Source: Haliclona indistincta (lineage: Eukaryota > Porifera > Demospongiae > Haplosclerida > Chalinidae). Taken from it: DNA of 64,000 bases. Numbering within the stretch: position 1 is the first letter of the stretch; every line of letters starts with the position of its first letter. Made by a program: the position numbers and the translations under genes. The DNA is taken from positions 9,695,208-9,759,207 of the forward strand of contig OZ024787.1 of the NCBI GenBank assembly GCA_964017065.1. The letters run 5' to 3'. The notes under the pieces were generated by a model. It saw nothing but the letters and a program-made list of their open reading frames with translations, searched no databases and was not told where the DNA came from. Of the stretch, positions 54,501 to 62,700 are shown piece by piece.

Positions 54501-56860
54501 AAAGGAAGTTCATTTCATCCAGATGGTTTGTGTATTGACAGTAATAACATACTTTATGTTGTTGACTGGATTCATAGTACAGTATATGTTTATAATACTA
54601 GTGGACAGTTTCTAGGATACATTGGTAATAGTGATGGCAGTAGTTTTGATGGTCCTCGTTTCATAGTTTCTTATCAGGACAGACTGTACATTAGTGACAA
54701 CAATGGAGTGATCACCTACAAGTGCTACCAGCAGTAAATTACCATACAGCAGCATTAGCAGTACATTTTAATTTAAAATTGTGTGCATTAATTTTTGAAT
54801 TCAGCATGCATGTTCATTATATTTTTGTAACATTAAAATGCTTTTTAAAAATTTCTTGATTTACCATACAAGTTTAAATAAAGTGTCGAGCCTGAGGGAT
54901 CATGATACTGTGCAGTTATTGTCTCACTTGTCAGTAGTGTAACAACACACAGTGATAGTGCTACACATTACTAGTGCAAGCTTCTTGTCACCCAGGTCTG
55001 AGTGTTCCATGAGTAACCAAACCCAAACTGAAACATATCTCTGTCACACTGTAACTAGCGCTCACTGTTTAATTCATGTGTTGTCAAAAGTTGATGAGTT
55101 TGAACATTGCACACACTGATCATGAGCTGACTGAGTACATTACCCACATGTGCACTGAGTGTTGTCAAGAGTTCATTACCTAAGAGTATGCAACCGTCAA
55201 TATACATGTACCCCCTAGGACGGCGTTGGACATTTTCTATGTCACAAGTTTATACAGCAGAAAGCATTATGGCTGCTATGCTAATGATATTCACTGTTGT
55301 GTAATGATATTCACAACAGTAGTAATGATAATCATCGCGTGTATAGGTAAACTTGTGACGTAGAAAATGTCCAACACCGTCCTAGGGGGTATATTGACGG
55401 TTGCATACTCTTAGGTAATGAACTCTTGGTGTTGTTGATTGAATTGGTGTGTTGCCATGACTACAACTATTGTGACAACATGCACTACCAAGAGTTCATA
55501 GCTCGTATGTTCATTTTTGTACTGTCTGAAGAAGGCATAAAACTAAAATGTTACGTATACGAAGAATTGTTTTTCGACTCCTACTTTGGTCAAGTACATA
55601 GCAATTGATCATAATTGTGACAGGATCTGGAAATGAGCCTAATTTTCATTAAGGGAATCTGTCATAAATTGAAATAACGCAAATATTCGGTAATGTGAGT
55701 TTTGTCAGAAACAATGTTTGTGTAAAAATGATTAGTACTATCCTTGTTCTTTTCAAAACAAAACTGGTTTTTGACAAAAAAAAGTCAAATTTTGTCTGTC
55801 CTTTCATACATCTGTCTGCCTAAACCATGCAATTCTAGATGACTGTTCACTCCTTGGATGAGTTTGGGTCTAGCTCAGTAGAAAAAATATTTTGAGAGAA
55901 CAAGAAGGTGTTTGCTTGCGCGTGATTTTGAAAAATTCTTCATGATAATTGAGTCATGCATGCTGCAGACCTGAGTATAATTTTCTGCCATTCACAAAAT
56001 AAATTTTATGTGCACACACGTGTTTGAACAATGAGTCTCTGAGATACATGAAGGTATACATGTACACTATAACTAGCTGTGCTTACCAGCAGACTGAATG
56101 AGCTGAGAGCAGAGATGAGGAGTGGAGTGAAGCAGCTGACCGAGAAGAGCAAGATGACCGAGAGAGGTAGTGAAGTTATGACTACCCATTATCTTGAGAT
56201 GAGAAGAAACACAAAACACTCACTCAATCAGTAAAATCAACTCACAAATTGCACACACTTGAAGACCATCTTGTGTCTCAAGTCACTATCAACACTAGTC
56301 ACATGACAGATACCAGTCAGTACTGAAGAAAAGAGATAATGAGCATTTCTATTATGGTAACAGCATACATAACTCAGTACATACAAAGACATGATCAAGT
56401 ACGAGTAACATTATGACCACATCATGTACATGATAAACTACAGCTACCAACCTTGTACAGTGAGAAGAACATCACTGGAATCAGGTCTGGAAAGAAGTCC
56501 TGCATTCATGAACAAAAGAGAATCAGTAAGACAGCTGAATGAGACTACTTGCAGCTGTACATGAGGAATTCAATTCTGTACACACATTCACTGACCGAAC
56601 AGTACGTTGCTGAGATGCTCTGTTAAATTTGCGTTTGAAGTGATGGTTTTCACGAAGGCTCCTTTCTCGTTTGTGGCGCTGAGGAGAGCCTGGAACTCGT
56701 TGAGCACTTTCCTCACGTGAACTCCCAGCTCGTCGGCGCTCTCGAGTCGTTCTGTAGCACAAGCAATGCAGAAGCGGTGTATAGAGAACCCTGGAACAGT
56801 CCAAACAGCACTGTGCTGGGAGTGACGAGCTGTGTACAGAGGAAAGTCTGTAGTCGCCAT
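28639..56860 (-). CDS. MEI1: MEI1, meiotic double-strand-break factor
   Basis: In animals MEI1 is needed for SPO11-dependent meiotic DNA breaks, acting with REC114, MEI4 and IHO1. It is an all-helical ARM/HEAT-like protein. I read 33 exons, phase-consistent except at one border, about 1097 codons in all (human MEI1: about 1270). Start codon 56860-56858 (MATTDF); stop 28641-28639. Diagnostic matches to vertebrate MEI1 as I remember it are [13 protein letters not shown] with [15 protein letters not shown] (exons 44944-45147 and 44791-44868), [11 protein letters not shown] and [16 protein letters not shown] (44385-44496, 44083-44128), and [13 protein letters not shown] (43955-44025). Further exons include 43362-43484, 34497-34685, 33730-33841, 33356-33488, 32551-32692, 31721-31854, 31491-31589 and 28639-28746. 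One exon is only 19 bases (29804-29822). The border after the exon ending near 29273 is uncertain. Introns hold a P element, a gene on the other strand and several MITEs, so the gene spans 28 kb. Confidence 0.85.
29954..30175. repeat. GGGA then GGAT microsatellite in a MEI1 intron
   Basis: GGGA units (29957-30015) change into about 37 uninterrupted GGAT units (30018-30165), followed by GGGA/GAGA-rich sequence to 30250. The frames over it are repeat translations (MDGW units) and not a gene. It begins four bases upstream of the acceptor of the exon at 29871-29951. Confidence 0.95.
30690..31384. mobile_element. DNA element with GGGGCGAGCCTGAG ends and a coding repeat
   Basis: The left end TGTGGGGCGAGCCTGAG (about 30690) is inverted at the right as CTCAGGCTCGCCCCA (31369-31383). 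The smaller element at 50384-50749 has the same ends. On the minus strand 30770-31069 encodes four units of about 23 residues ([20 protein letters not shown] type), then DNA-level remnants of further units to 31200. Similar Arg/Gln-rich repeats occur in proteins of large DNA transposons, so this may be an internal deletion derivative. It lies in a MEI1 intron and includes a CATA microsatellite at 31294-31330. Confidence 0.7.
33490..33532. repeat. GA dinucleotide tract beside a MEI1 acceptor
   Basis: About 21 GA units (CT on the MEI1 strand) make up the pyrimidine tract directly upstream of the exon 33356-33488 acceptor. Confidence 0.95.
33894..34256. mobile_element. Foldback MITE with telomere-like motifs
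   Basis: The ends TTGCATGTAAAACATGG and complement define a 363-base palindromic element. Each arm has TGGAATGGAATGG-type repeats, then GGCGGCATT in reverse, CTACTAAACCCTAAACCC and CCCTAAAAACCTTCGCC. The centre (34020-34130) is GC-rich with smaller hairpins (GGGCCTTCGGCCC). It lies in a MEI1 intron and has no coding content. Confidence 0.85.
34890..35446. repeat. Left terminal inverted repeat of the P-type element
   Basis: About 557 bases run inverted against 42589-43145 with few differences (for example GGCGAAGTGG against GGTGAAGTGG in the same orientation). After a 140-base insertion the repeat resumes at 35589 (CATAGATACAGTATAC) and weakens by 35690, so the original repeat was about 650 bases. 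Confidence 0.95.
35441..35588. mobile_element. Small MITE nested in the left terminal repeat
   Basis: The ends TTCGTCTTCGTCTTAGTTAT and ATAAACTAAGACGAAGACGAA are inverted copies with minor differences. The right terminal repeat of the host element reads straight from GAACAGAGC to the CATAGATAC word, so this 140-base piece is an insertion into the left arm only. Confidence 0.85.
36317..41231 (+). CDS. P-element-family transposase with giant S/T/Q repeat domain
   Basis: Six exons (36317-36376, 36455-40153, 40202-40363, 40449-40637, 40694-40823, 40891-41231) join in phase to 1526 codons without an internal stop. Order: a basic N-terminus of 20 residues ([16 protein letters not shown]), a linker, about 590 residues of tandem [13 protein letters not shown] units, then [13 protein letters not shown] (about 880) and a Lys-rich coiled coil. 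The RNase-H-like P transposase core follows: [14 protein letters not shown] with the first Asp (about 1078), [10 protein letters not shown] (about 1185), [15 protein letters not shown] (about 1226), and [16 protein letters not shown] near the end with the likely catalytic Glu. A typical THAP zinc finger (C-x2-4-C...C-x2-H with AVPTF) is not seen at the N-terminus. The small introns and intact frame suggest recent activity. The element probably moves by cut and paste, by family analogy. Confidence 0.9.
36745..38520 (+). repeat. In-frame minisatellite inside the transposase
   Basis: Units of 33 bases (CTCTCAGCTAGCAAGCACTC plus AAGTGAACACTCA) and 21 bases (CTCTCAGCTAGCAAACATTCC) alternate in higher-order blocks of roughly 180-200 bases. 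All lengths are multiples of three, so copy-number change keeps the frame. The opposite strand is also open for 646 codons (36705-38645) with [14 protein letters not shown] units. Confidence 0.95.
41340..42422 (-). CDS. Second gene of the P-type element, unknown function
   Basis: This single-exon gene has 360 residues and no family that I recognise. It begins [17 protein letters not shown], is mostly helical, and carries acidic and Ser/Ala-rich linkers ([20 protein letters not shown]). Its C-terminal half has the motifs [20 protein letters not shown] and [21 protein letters not shown], and it ends in a basic tail ([16 protein letters not shown]). It lies wholly within the transposon's terminal repeats and converges on the transposase gene. 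A GCGCGCGC-rich stretch at 42466-42486 lies just upstream of its ATG and may be its promoter. A role in regulating transposition or binding host factors is possible but only inferred. Confidence 0.75.
   Translation of the reverse strand: MATTSDAVASAATTRVVQAIEAVIDDPCLQVKSTKVEKLQALGRCILRVFNAASASEAEEVESRAAVSLFSSALYKTLDHLISTQMSKCNSLPATRTKLWAQFHHECNTSLPMIWDQKFPSSIIAEPCSILFQQSVNEKLFEILLPEKLSTRSGSGVEASNAAAVRVSAASGEASMSPDELNVLRYACGFVPFKLLKSFEKKDSTATKYDRFIHCLGDMAVDSDEDGDLISYTRKWSAIVNRGGLFPLNDATFLFFLTIEKIVRVLLPQHILCCKSHTNESLRSNVIEKAVKNDEVQWRWNLLSQCIDCDEESKELLTEIIQLWVTVRGFSMTAGWLENYKMQSKTTTAKKPSLRKGLQS
42500..43145. repeat. Right terminal inverted repeat of the P-type element
   Basis: This is the uninterrupted counterpart of the left repeat, from AACCCGTAACGCGG (about 42522) out to GGAAGCACTGTA (43145). 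It carries the GACGAACAGAGCGGGCGAG junction that shows the left arm's MITE is an insertion. Confidence 0.9.
45470..46447. mobile_element. 978-base foldback element with flanking CCCATAA duplication
   Basis: Two arms of 478 bases (45470-45947 and 45970-46447) are inverted copies with only a handful of mismatches, separated by 22 bases. The outer ends are TAGGGTCTCCAATG and complement. The same CCCATAA lies directly outside both ends (45463-45469 and 46448-46454); it extends to 8 bases (ACCCATAA) if the last A of the right arm is counted as target. The ends and duplication length are compatible with a hAT-type non-autonomous element. The paired open frames of 62-94 codons in the arms are mirror images and not genes. 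Confidence 0.95.
46533..54737 (+). CDS. CARD, novel domain and NHL-propeller protein
   Basis: Seven exons (46533-46851, 46916-46966, 48419-48984, 49145-49522, 49707-49797, 51148-51174, 53905-54737) join in phase to 754 residues. Residues 1-106: CARD-like helical domain ([27 protein letters not shown]). Residues about 124-312: an unnamed domain that begins [14 protein letters not shown], with [32 protein letters not shown] and, after a strand-rich part, [12 protein letters not shown] and [16 protein letters not shown]. Residues about 313-477: Ser/Thr/Pro/Glu-rich linker. Residues 478-754: six NHL repeats ([46 protein letters not shown] and so on), which form a beta-propeller for protein or RNA binding. 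This is a likely cytosolic scaffold of innate signalling. It is nested in a MEI1 intron on the opposite strand. No signal peptide or membrane segment is seen. Confidence 0.85.
47040..47945. repeat. Dispersed repeat in intron (CCACCGAGGCATAA family)
   Basis: The stretch runs from GCTTATGCCTCGGTGGAATG (47070) to CTCCGCCCACCGAGGCATAA (47926-47940), two inverted ends. Inside it has two diverged copies of the family's block order (GATCGCCAGC, then GCGAGGTAAGCAA, then CATAACTC). It lies in the second intron of the CARD-NHL gene. Confidence 0.65.
50382..50752. mobile_element. Short element with GGGGCGAGCCTGAG ends
   Basis: Left GGGGGCGAGCCTGAGCTGAT (50384) and right CTCACTCAGGCTCGCCCCAATA are inverted. 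They match the ends of the 695-base element at 30690. No coding content is recognised. It lies in an intron of the CARD-NHL gene. Confidence 0.8.
51183..51778. mobile_element. 596-base MITE with TTAACCCTTTAA ends
   Basis: The complete copy has TTAACCCTTTAA at the left and TTAAAGGGTTAA at the right. It begins only eight bases after the splice donor of the 27-base exon 51148-51174. A second copy abuts the assembly gap at 19220. It is non-coding. Confidence 0.9.
51800..52600 (+). repeat. Dispersed non-coding repeat, copy 2
   Basis: From ATTAGGGAAGCACGGTAGTG (about 51960) the sequence matches copy 3 at 63160 in the same orientation and copy 1 at 470-1245 in reverse. Its far end (52495-52600, CCATGCTTGTTCCTTGTTGG) is also present alone at 10740-10840. 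The preceding 150 bases (GCAATAACTGAGCGGTAAAG onward) have an inverted, diverged counterpart at 63000-63140, next to copy 3. Confidence 0.8.
52655..52718. repeat. Three tandem GTAATGTAATCCCGCCAC units
   Basis: Three direct units of about 20-22 bases (starting near 52657, 52676 and 52698) are each followed by a few variable bases. Their role is unknown; they lie upstream of the Crypton-like relic's 3' end. Confidence 0.8.
52818..53359 (-). pseudogene. Crypton-like tyrosine recombinase relic
   Basis: The minus strand encodes [41 protein letters not shown], then [15 protein letters not shown] and, after one frame change near 52958, [21 protein letters not shown]. This matches the C-terminal domain shared by animal Crypton recombinases and the domesticated ZMYM/QRICH1/KCTD1 type proteins. 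The N-terminal part and the end with the catalytic Tyr are missing. The frameshift and missing parts make it a dead copy. It lies in the last intron of the CARD-NHL gene. Confidence 0.75.
53485..53627. mobile_element. Small foldback element
   Basis: AGTTGGACAGTGCATCC at the left and GGATGCACTGTCTAACT at the right are inverted, and the pairing continues through GATCTACGC, AGAAGCCC and the central TAGCGTCC. Total length is 143 bases. It is non-coding and intronic. Confidence 0.85.
55165..55430. mobile_element. Foldback MITE downstream of the CARD-NHL gene
   Basis: The arms pair from CCAAGAGTTCATTACC-type ends through AAGAGTATGCAACCGTCAAT and GACGGCGTTGGACATTTTCT, about 95 bases each. A 75-base centre contains a smaller ATGATATTCAC repeat. 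The element is 266 bases, non-coding. Confidence 0.85.
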
Positions 56861-57371
56861 GATGTTTCGCACAGCTGGAAATAAACCAGCCACACCCCCA
56901 GGGCGTGTGCATGCATGCACGATCGAGATCCGGATCCAGTTTTCTTCACGGATCTGCTGTGGGATTCAGAGACGAGACTAGGATCAGATGTGAGTTTTAG
57001 TTGAAAGTGGTTGTTTAGAAAACACTAACTAAAGAGTGATTAGGAGCTCATGTGTAGCTTACGGTGTCTGCTGCATGAACTCTAGCTAGTCATGACCTCC
57101 CATGCAGACTATACTATAGCTTCCTAGTTAGCTGTCTAACAGTTACATAAACACAATAACTCTGTACTATCCATAGGGTACCATACTGTGACTTCATGTA
57201 AACTGAACAACATACAGTTATTCCTCCTAACATGTGTGTACTGACTGTATGTCCAATTCTCTGCTCACATGTGAATTTAGCATACACAGAATAATGAGGC
57301 TTGATCTATTACTTACTACTCTTCATTGATGACTTATTCAAAAGTGTTTTATAACATTTATCAGTATCACG
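56861..57371. promoter_or_regulatory. Divergent promoter region of MEI1 and the oxidase-like gene
   Basis: About 510 bases separate the ATG of MEI1 (minus) from that of the oxidase-like gene (plus). No TATA box at a convincing distance is seen. The two genes may share control elements, but this is inferred from position alone. Confidence 0.4.
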
Positions 57372-58640
57372 ATGTTTTGTTTACAAGACTTTGAAGAACA
57401 TGCCCAAAAGACCTTGGATACGAACACATGGTGTTTCCACTCGACAGGTGCCATGAACGAACAGACTCTTAAAGACAACATAGAGGCTTATAGCAGGTAC
57501 ATAATACATAGAGGCTTATAGCAGGTACATAATACATAGAGGCTTATAGCAGGTACATAATACATAGAGGCTTATAGCTGGTACATAATACATAGAGGCT
57601 TATAGCAGGTACAAATACATAGAGGCTTATAGCAGGTACATAATACATAGAGGCTTATAGCAGGTACATAATACATAGAGGCTTATAGCAGGTACATAAT
57701 ACATAGAGGCTTATAGCAGGTACATAGTACATAGAGGCTTATAGCAGGTACATAATACATAGAGGCTTATAGCAGGTACATAATACATAGAGGCTTATAG
57801 CAGGTACATAATACATAGAGGCTTATAGCAGGTACATAATACATAGAGGCTTATAGCAGGTACATAATACATAGAGGCTTATAGCAGGTACATAATACAT
57901 AGAGGCTTATAGCTGGTACATAATACATATCTTTTAAATTTGAAGACAAATTAATATTAGCCTCTTTATCTGTAAACAGTGATTGTCATTGGACTGGTAT
58001 CTCATGTATAATGCAGGTACAGTCTTTGTCCTCGCATATTGCGAGATGTTTCAAAGCTAGACATGAGTGTTTCTTATTTAGGAGAGAAGGTGGCATTCCC
58101 TGTAGGTGTGGCTCCAATGGGAACGCAACGATTGGCACATGATGATGGAGAAGAAGCCACTGTCAGAGGTATGGGAACTAAATTTATGTAAACTTTATTC
58201 TCTGAGCGTACATGTAGTATACTCATTTGCATTGATCAGTATTAGTGGTTTCAACTAGAGGGTCTTCTGTTCTTGTAAGCTTATTATGTGTAGGTGTTAC
58301 ATTTAAATGTTAGTAGCTGTCTTGTAAAATCAAGTAGTTGACTTGATTGGCTTTATTGTAGATAGCGACTTGGTTAGGTCAGTTGCTATGCACCAAGCTC
58401 GTGGCAAATTCTTGACACGCTTTACTTTGTGCACATTGTGAATGTGCATGAATATACCTAGCTGTGCTGTCACATGACTACCACAGGACTTAGCTGCATG
58501 TCCTATCACATGACTTAGTTGTACTGTCATATGACCTAGCTTTCATTGTCATCTCTTCAGGTTCGCACACACTCATCTCATGGACACTACTGTCCTCTCC
58601 AAGACCCAGCCTTAGCCGTTTGACTTATATACTTCTTTGA
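57372..58640 (+). CDS. Truncated 2-hydroxyacid (glycolate) oxidase-like gene
   Basis: Exon 1 (57372-57496) encodes LQDFEEHAQKTLDTNTWCF and LKDNIEAYSR. Exon 2 (58017-58168) continues YSLCPRILRDVSKLDMSVS and ends MGTQRLAHDDGEEATVR. This is the N-terminal quarter of FMN-dependent 2-hydroxyacid oxidases (human HAO1: D-Y-E-x-H-A, L-x-D-N-I-x-A-F-S-R, P-x-x-L-R-x-V). A possible third exon (58561-58640) gives 26 unrelated residues and a stop, and AATAAA follows at 58746. The TIM-barrel core with the catalytic His and the FMN phosphate site is absent, so an enzyme cannot be made. Tyr24 of human HAO1 also appears replaced (Y-D-Y-Y-x-S-G region reads WCFHSTG). It is a 3'-truncated duplicate or pseudogene. 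Confidence 0.75.
57478..57928. repeat. Sixteen 28-base units carrying a splice donor
   Basis: The unit is ACATAGAGGCTTATAGCAG joined to GTACATAAT. The first unit spans the end of exon 1 and its GT donor; the rest extend into the intron. Most units are identical. Two have AGCTGG in place of AGCAGG, one has TAGTAC and one lacks a base. The unit length is not a multiple of three. Confidence 0.97.
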
Positions 58641-58956
58641 GGAGACAAAGAAGAGAAACAAGAATAAGCCCAACAAACAGCAACAACACCAAGAGGAATC
58701 AACTCCTACACATGCAATGTCTTCAACATTAGATAACCCACAGATAATAAAATATTACAGATAGCCTCGTGATCTATTAATTCATACCTCGTGCCTCCAT
58801 TTCAACAGTTCAGTTGTATTATTTTTTGATCAAAAAATAATAATTATTATAAAGTGCTGTTGGAAGTGTAAAACCGTAGAAATGAATATTACAATACTAG
58901 TATACCTAAGGGCGTGGTGGTTTGGTCACAACCGGTTTATAACTTTAACCCTCTAA

Positions 58957-59599
58957 CTAATCTTTCATGTACTCCTTTTTAACTTTATTAGCCAGAGGAC
59001 GGTTAGGCAGCTTCCACAATGCATCATATATAGTCTCCCAGCAAGCAGCAGCCGGGGCCTTTTTGTACCACATATCAAGTACTTTATTAAGGAACTCAGT
59101 GCCCTTTCCTCCGCTTTCGTCTTTCAGATTGTCCAGTTCAGCATTCGTCAGTTTCAAGAATAGTCCAAACTCTTTTGTGCTAGCTATGTTGAAATCCTCT
59201 TGCTTGAGATATAGGTGCACATTAGTGGATTGGTCTATCTTGTGACATTCATTGGCAGCAGACGGCTTCACTGCTGTAGTACAGAATGCACATTCATATA
59301 AATCACTACACTTTACTACTAACTCACTCGTTGTTAGATTATTGATAGATAGAAAGATAAGTAGAGAGACAACAGCAAAAATCAGCACACACAGTCCAAT
59401 TTTAGGTAGCATTGAGGGCCTACTACCATGTGCTCCAGCAGTTTTCCGCACTTCTAAGCAACAAGACACAGTGCAGTAATGAACACTATCCATCACATAC
59501 ACAGTGACTGACCTATCTTATTAGGTGAGTCATTGCTAAGATTTCTGTGTTCCGTGTTTCGAGTGAGTCGTTTCCGTGATTGAGGATCAATTGATCCAT
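58957..59599 (-). CDS. Membrane-anchored Death-domain protein (3' exons)
   Basis: Two exons are clear: 59513-59599 and 58957-59453, joined in phase. They encode a basic stretch (DPQSRKRLTRNTEHRN), one membrane helix (IGLCVLIFAVVSLLIFL), a Cys-containing spacer (CSDLYECAFCTTAV) and a C-terminal Death domain (TKEFGLFLKLTNAELDNL, FLNKVLDMWYKKAPAACW is interrupted by two extra Ala, LANKVKKEY). The first exon is not found above 59600. Basic residues before the helix and no signal peptide predict an N-in orientation, which would place the Death domain outside the cytosol. That is unusual, and the missing 5' exon could change it. Alternative: a signal-anchor receptor with reversed topology. Confidence 0.7.
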
Positions 59600-60359
59600 C
59601 TAATAGAACAATGTATAAACTGAGTCATACATGTACACACACACAGGTCGCTGGCACAGTTACGAGCGACCACAGCAATAGTTTGTAGTTGTCAATTATA
59701 CAGGCTCACTCATGACATGCATGCAGCTAGTGCACAGTAAAATATACATTGCAGAGTAATGCTGAAATTCATGCTGGAGAAAATGCATTCACAAATTCAT
59801 TGCTATATATATATACCCTATGACTCCTGTCTATATACCATTAATGTCTAACTGCAGTGGTGTAGTCAGACATTTTGCATTACCAGGGCACAGAATTGGA
59901 GATCGAAGCGAAGCAGAATTTATTTATTAATATTAATTTTAATAAAAAGTAGGGATGACTCTTGTGACTCTTGAAAAAGGAAAGGAACAAGATGCTTGCA
60001 AAGCAAAGGAACAAGATGGAATAATGCTTGCAAATGTAAAAGTCACAAGTTTCCCTACATCAGTGGCTTGCTGCAACGACGTACAATGACAAATGCGGAA
60101 TCCTCTTTCTATACCTTTTACAACCGTCAATTACTTTGACACAGCTACCTGCAGCTTATTTACAACTGTCAACGGACTGCATCCTCCAAACACAGCTACC
60201 TGCAGCTTATTTACAATTGTTAACTACTTCATTGGACTGCGTCCTCCTAAACACATACCTCTAGTTATTTACAACTGTCAACTACTTCATCGGACTGCGT
60301 CCGGGTCAGGAATGTTACTGACAAGCAGCCAGAAGTTGTTGAGCTAAAGTTCACCAGTG
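59600..60359. repeat. Non-coding, with three 70-75-base tandem units at 60110-60310
   Basis: Three diverged tandem units contain CAGCTACCTGCAGC, TTATTTACAACTGTCAAC and GGACTGCGTCCTCC words. Upstream (59600-60090) no gene is seen; a short TATATATATA tract lies at 59805. Confidence 0.65.
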
Positions 60360-62700
60360 AGAGTAGTTTTTGAAGTCACAGCAAGCCCGTTTCTACTGAA
60401 CGGAACCATTCGCTACCACCTCGACCAATGTGATAGTGACCCGGTTATTGTCGACAAACTAAAGATAGCATTTTATGTTGTCACAGGAGCGCATAGCGAA
60501 AAGGAAGCCTAGTCTCTGTACCAGACAGCTAAGAGTATCATGAATGAGGCCGGATTTAATTTGCGCAAGTTCAACTCAATCTCAATGATCCTACAAGTGA
60601 TACTGAGACATCTGATTCTCAATCCATTTCACCCATTTCAAAGCTGATTGAAGCCGACGAGTCCTATGCAAGTGCTACTCTTGGAACCAGTTATGATTGA
60701 GCAATCAGTCTTGGGCGTTCGATGGGATTCTCCAAGATGAGTTTGTGATGAGCATAGAAGGTATTGTGAGTGCAGCTTCCAGCATTACTCCCACTAAGAG
60801 GTCTATTATAACCCTAGTTGGTAAATTTTATGACAAACTTGGCTTTATCTTCCCAGTTGTAATTCTCTTCAAGATTTTTCTACAGGAGCTGTGTGAGGAG
60901 CAGCTGAACTGGGATGAGACTCTGACTGGAGAGCTTCTGATTAGATGGCAATGCTTGTCTCAAGGTCTGGCCAAAGGAAGACAGCATATGTATAGGAAGA
61001 CAGGTCATATGACAAGTGCTGGAAACTGTTGCGTCACCAACCAGAATTAAAATCAGACAAGCCACAGTAGCCACTATCAGCTTCATGGGTTTTGTGATGC
61101 CTCTCGCAAAGCATATGCTGCTATAGTCTATTTGTTAAGAGAGACTGATGATGGCTAACGTAACATTATCAACTTCCTGACTTCAAAGACACGAGTTTCC
61201 CTATAAAGCGACTGAGGTTGGAACTGCTTTCCGCACTCCTTTTAGCCAGGCTAATCTCAAGTGTCACAGAAGCCCTCAAAGATGAATTGTAAGCTCTACC
61301 AAATGTTTTGCTAACTCTACTGTAGTGTTGCGCTGGATAAAGGGTGTTAAGAAGTGCTAGAAACCGTTCATACACAATAGAGTCACTGAAATACGGAAGA
61401 TAGTACCACCAGAGCTTTGGAGTCACTGCGCAGAAAAGGAGAATCCTACCGACATTCCATCTCGAGGGATTACAATGAATGAACTTGCTACCTCTGAAGT
61501 GTGGAATAAAGGTCCTTTCTGGCTGAAGAGTAAAACTGATAATCTCCAACACCTCCCACATTTAATAATGCTGGTAGAATGTCTCTCAGAAATCAAGAAT
61601 GATGAGCACAGAATAATGCACGGTATGTAAGCAGTTAATGATGAGGACGGAATTGACAGAATCATCAACTGTAAGGATATCAGTTCACTTCATCGTCTAT
61701 TAGCAGCCACAGCACAAGTCATGAAGTTTTGTGAGATAATGTTAGCAAAGGTACGGAGAAATAACAACAATTCAAAATGTGACGATGTCAAAGCAGCAGA
61801 AACCATGTGGTTACTAGTGTCACAACAATTGCTTCCAACAGCAAAGCACAAATATGATCTCAGTTTGGATTGTTTCAAGGAGACTATCACCTTTGGCAAT
61901 GTCGTGGACGCCTTCAAAACATGAGCCTACCCATCTCTACTATTCATCCAATTCTTCTAGAAAAGAAACACCACACCACATCACTATTCAAATTATTCGT
62001 TCCGCCCACAAGAAGGTGGTCAAGCACTGTGGAGTTAAAGCTACTCTAACTGAGTTACGAACTCGGTTTGGATTGTGACAGGAAAAATTGAAGTTCAACA
62101 AGTCGTCCGGAACTGCCTGGTCTATAAGAGACATGACAGCCAAGCCTATCGATCTCATCCACCACCTTCTTTACCGTTACTCAGAGTAGAAGAGGCACCC
62201 CCGTTTTGCAACACTGGTGTCGATTTTGCGGGACCACTATCATATCAAAGATGCAGGAAGCAAAGAGGTTTAGATCTGCCTATTTAATTGCTGCATTGTC
62301 TGAGCAATACATCTTGAAACTTAATTGCTAACAGCGCCAACCTTTCTTCTCTGCCTGAAACGTTTTATAGCAAGAAGAGGTCTTCCAACCAGGTTCCTAT
62401 CAGACAATGATATGACTTTTGTGGCAGCAAGCAAGACCATCAAAGATATTGTTGGTCATCCGGATGTCCAAGCACATCTAGAAGATCTGAGGGTCAAGAA
62501 GATATTCAATATCCCCAAGGCGCCATGGTGAGAAGGAGTCTTAGAGCGTCTCATCAAATCAGTCAAGAGGTGCTTGAGAAAGACTATCGGAAAGGCTAGA
62601 CCCACCTTCGATGAACTTAACACTGCACTCATGGAAGTAGAAGCCATCATCAATTCACGCCCACTGAATTCATGTATGTGCTTGTGAACGTGTTTATGGT
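60360..62700 (+). pseudogene. Decayed Pao/BEL retrotransposon pol
   Basis: Scattered plus-strand frames encode successive parts of a BEL/Pao polyprotein. 60690-60970: WAFDGILQDEFVMS, TPTKRSIITLVGKFYDKLGF and QLNWDETLTGELL (the region after reverse transcriptase). 61400-61560: NPTDIPSRG, the RNase-H to integrase linker. 62020-62290: ATLTELRTRFGL, NTGVDFAGPLSY (integrase zinc finger and core start). 62330-62690: RRGLPTRFLSDN, EGVLERLIKSVKRCLRKT and EVEAIINSRPL (integrase core end). Stops and frameshifts interrupt all parts. Long terminal repeats are not recognised in the window, so the element is old and incomplete. Confidence 0.85.

Noticed and set aside
58561..58640. A third exon restoring the hydroxyacid oxidase
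   Set aside because: The reading after exon 2 gives 26 residues without similarity to the enzyme and then a stop. It is kept only as a possible 3' end.
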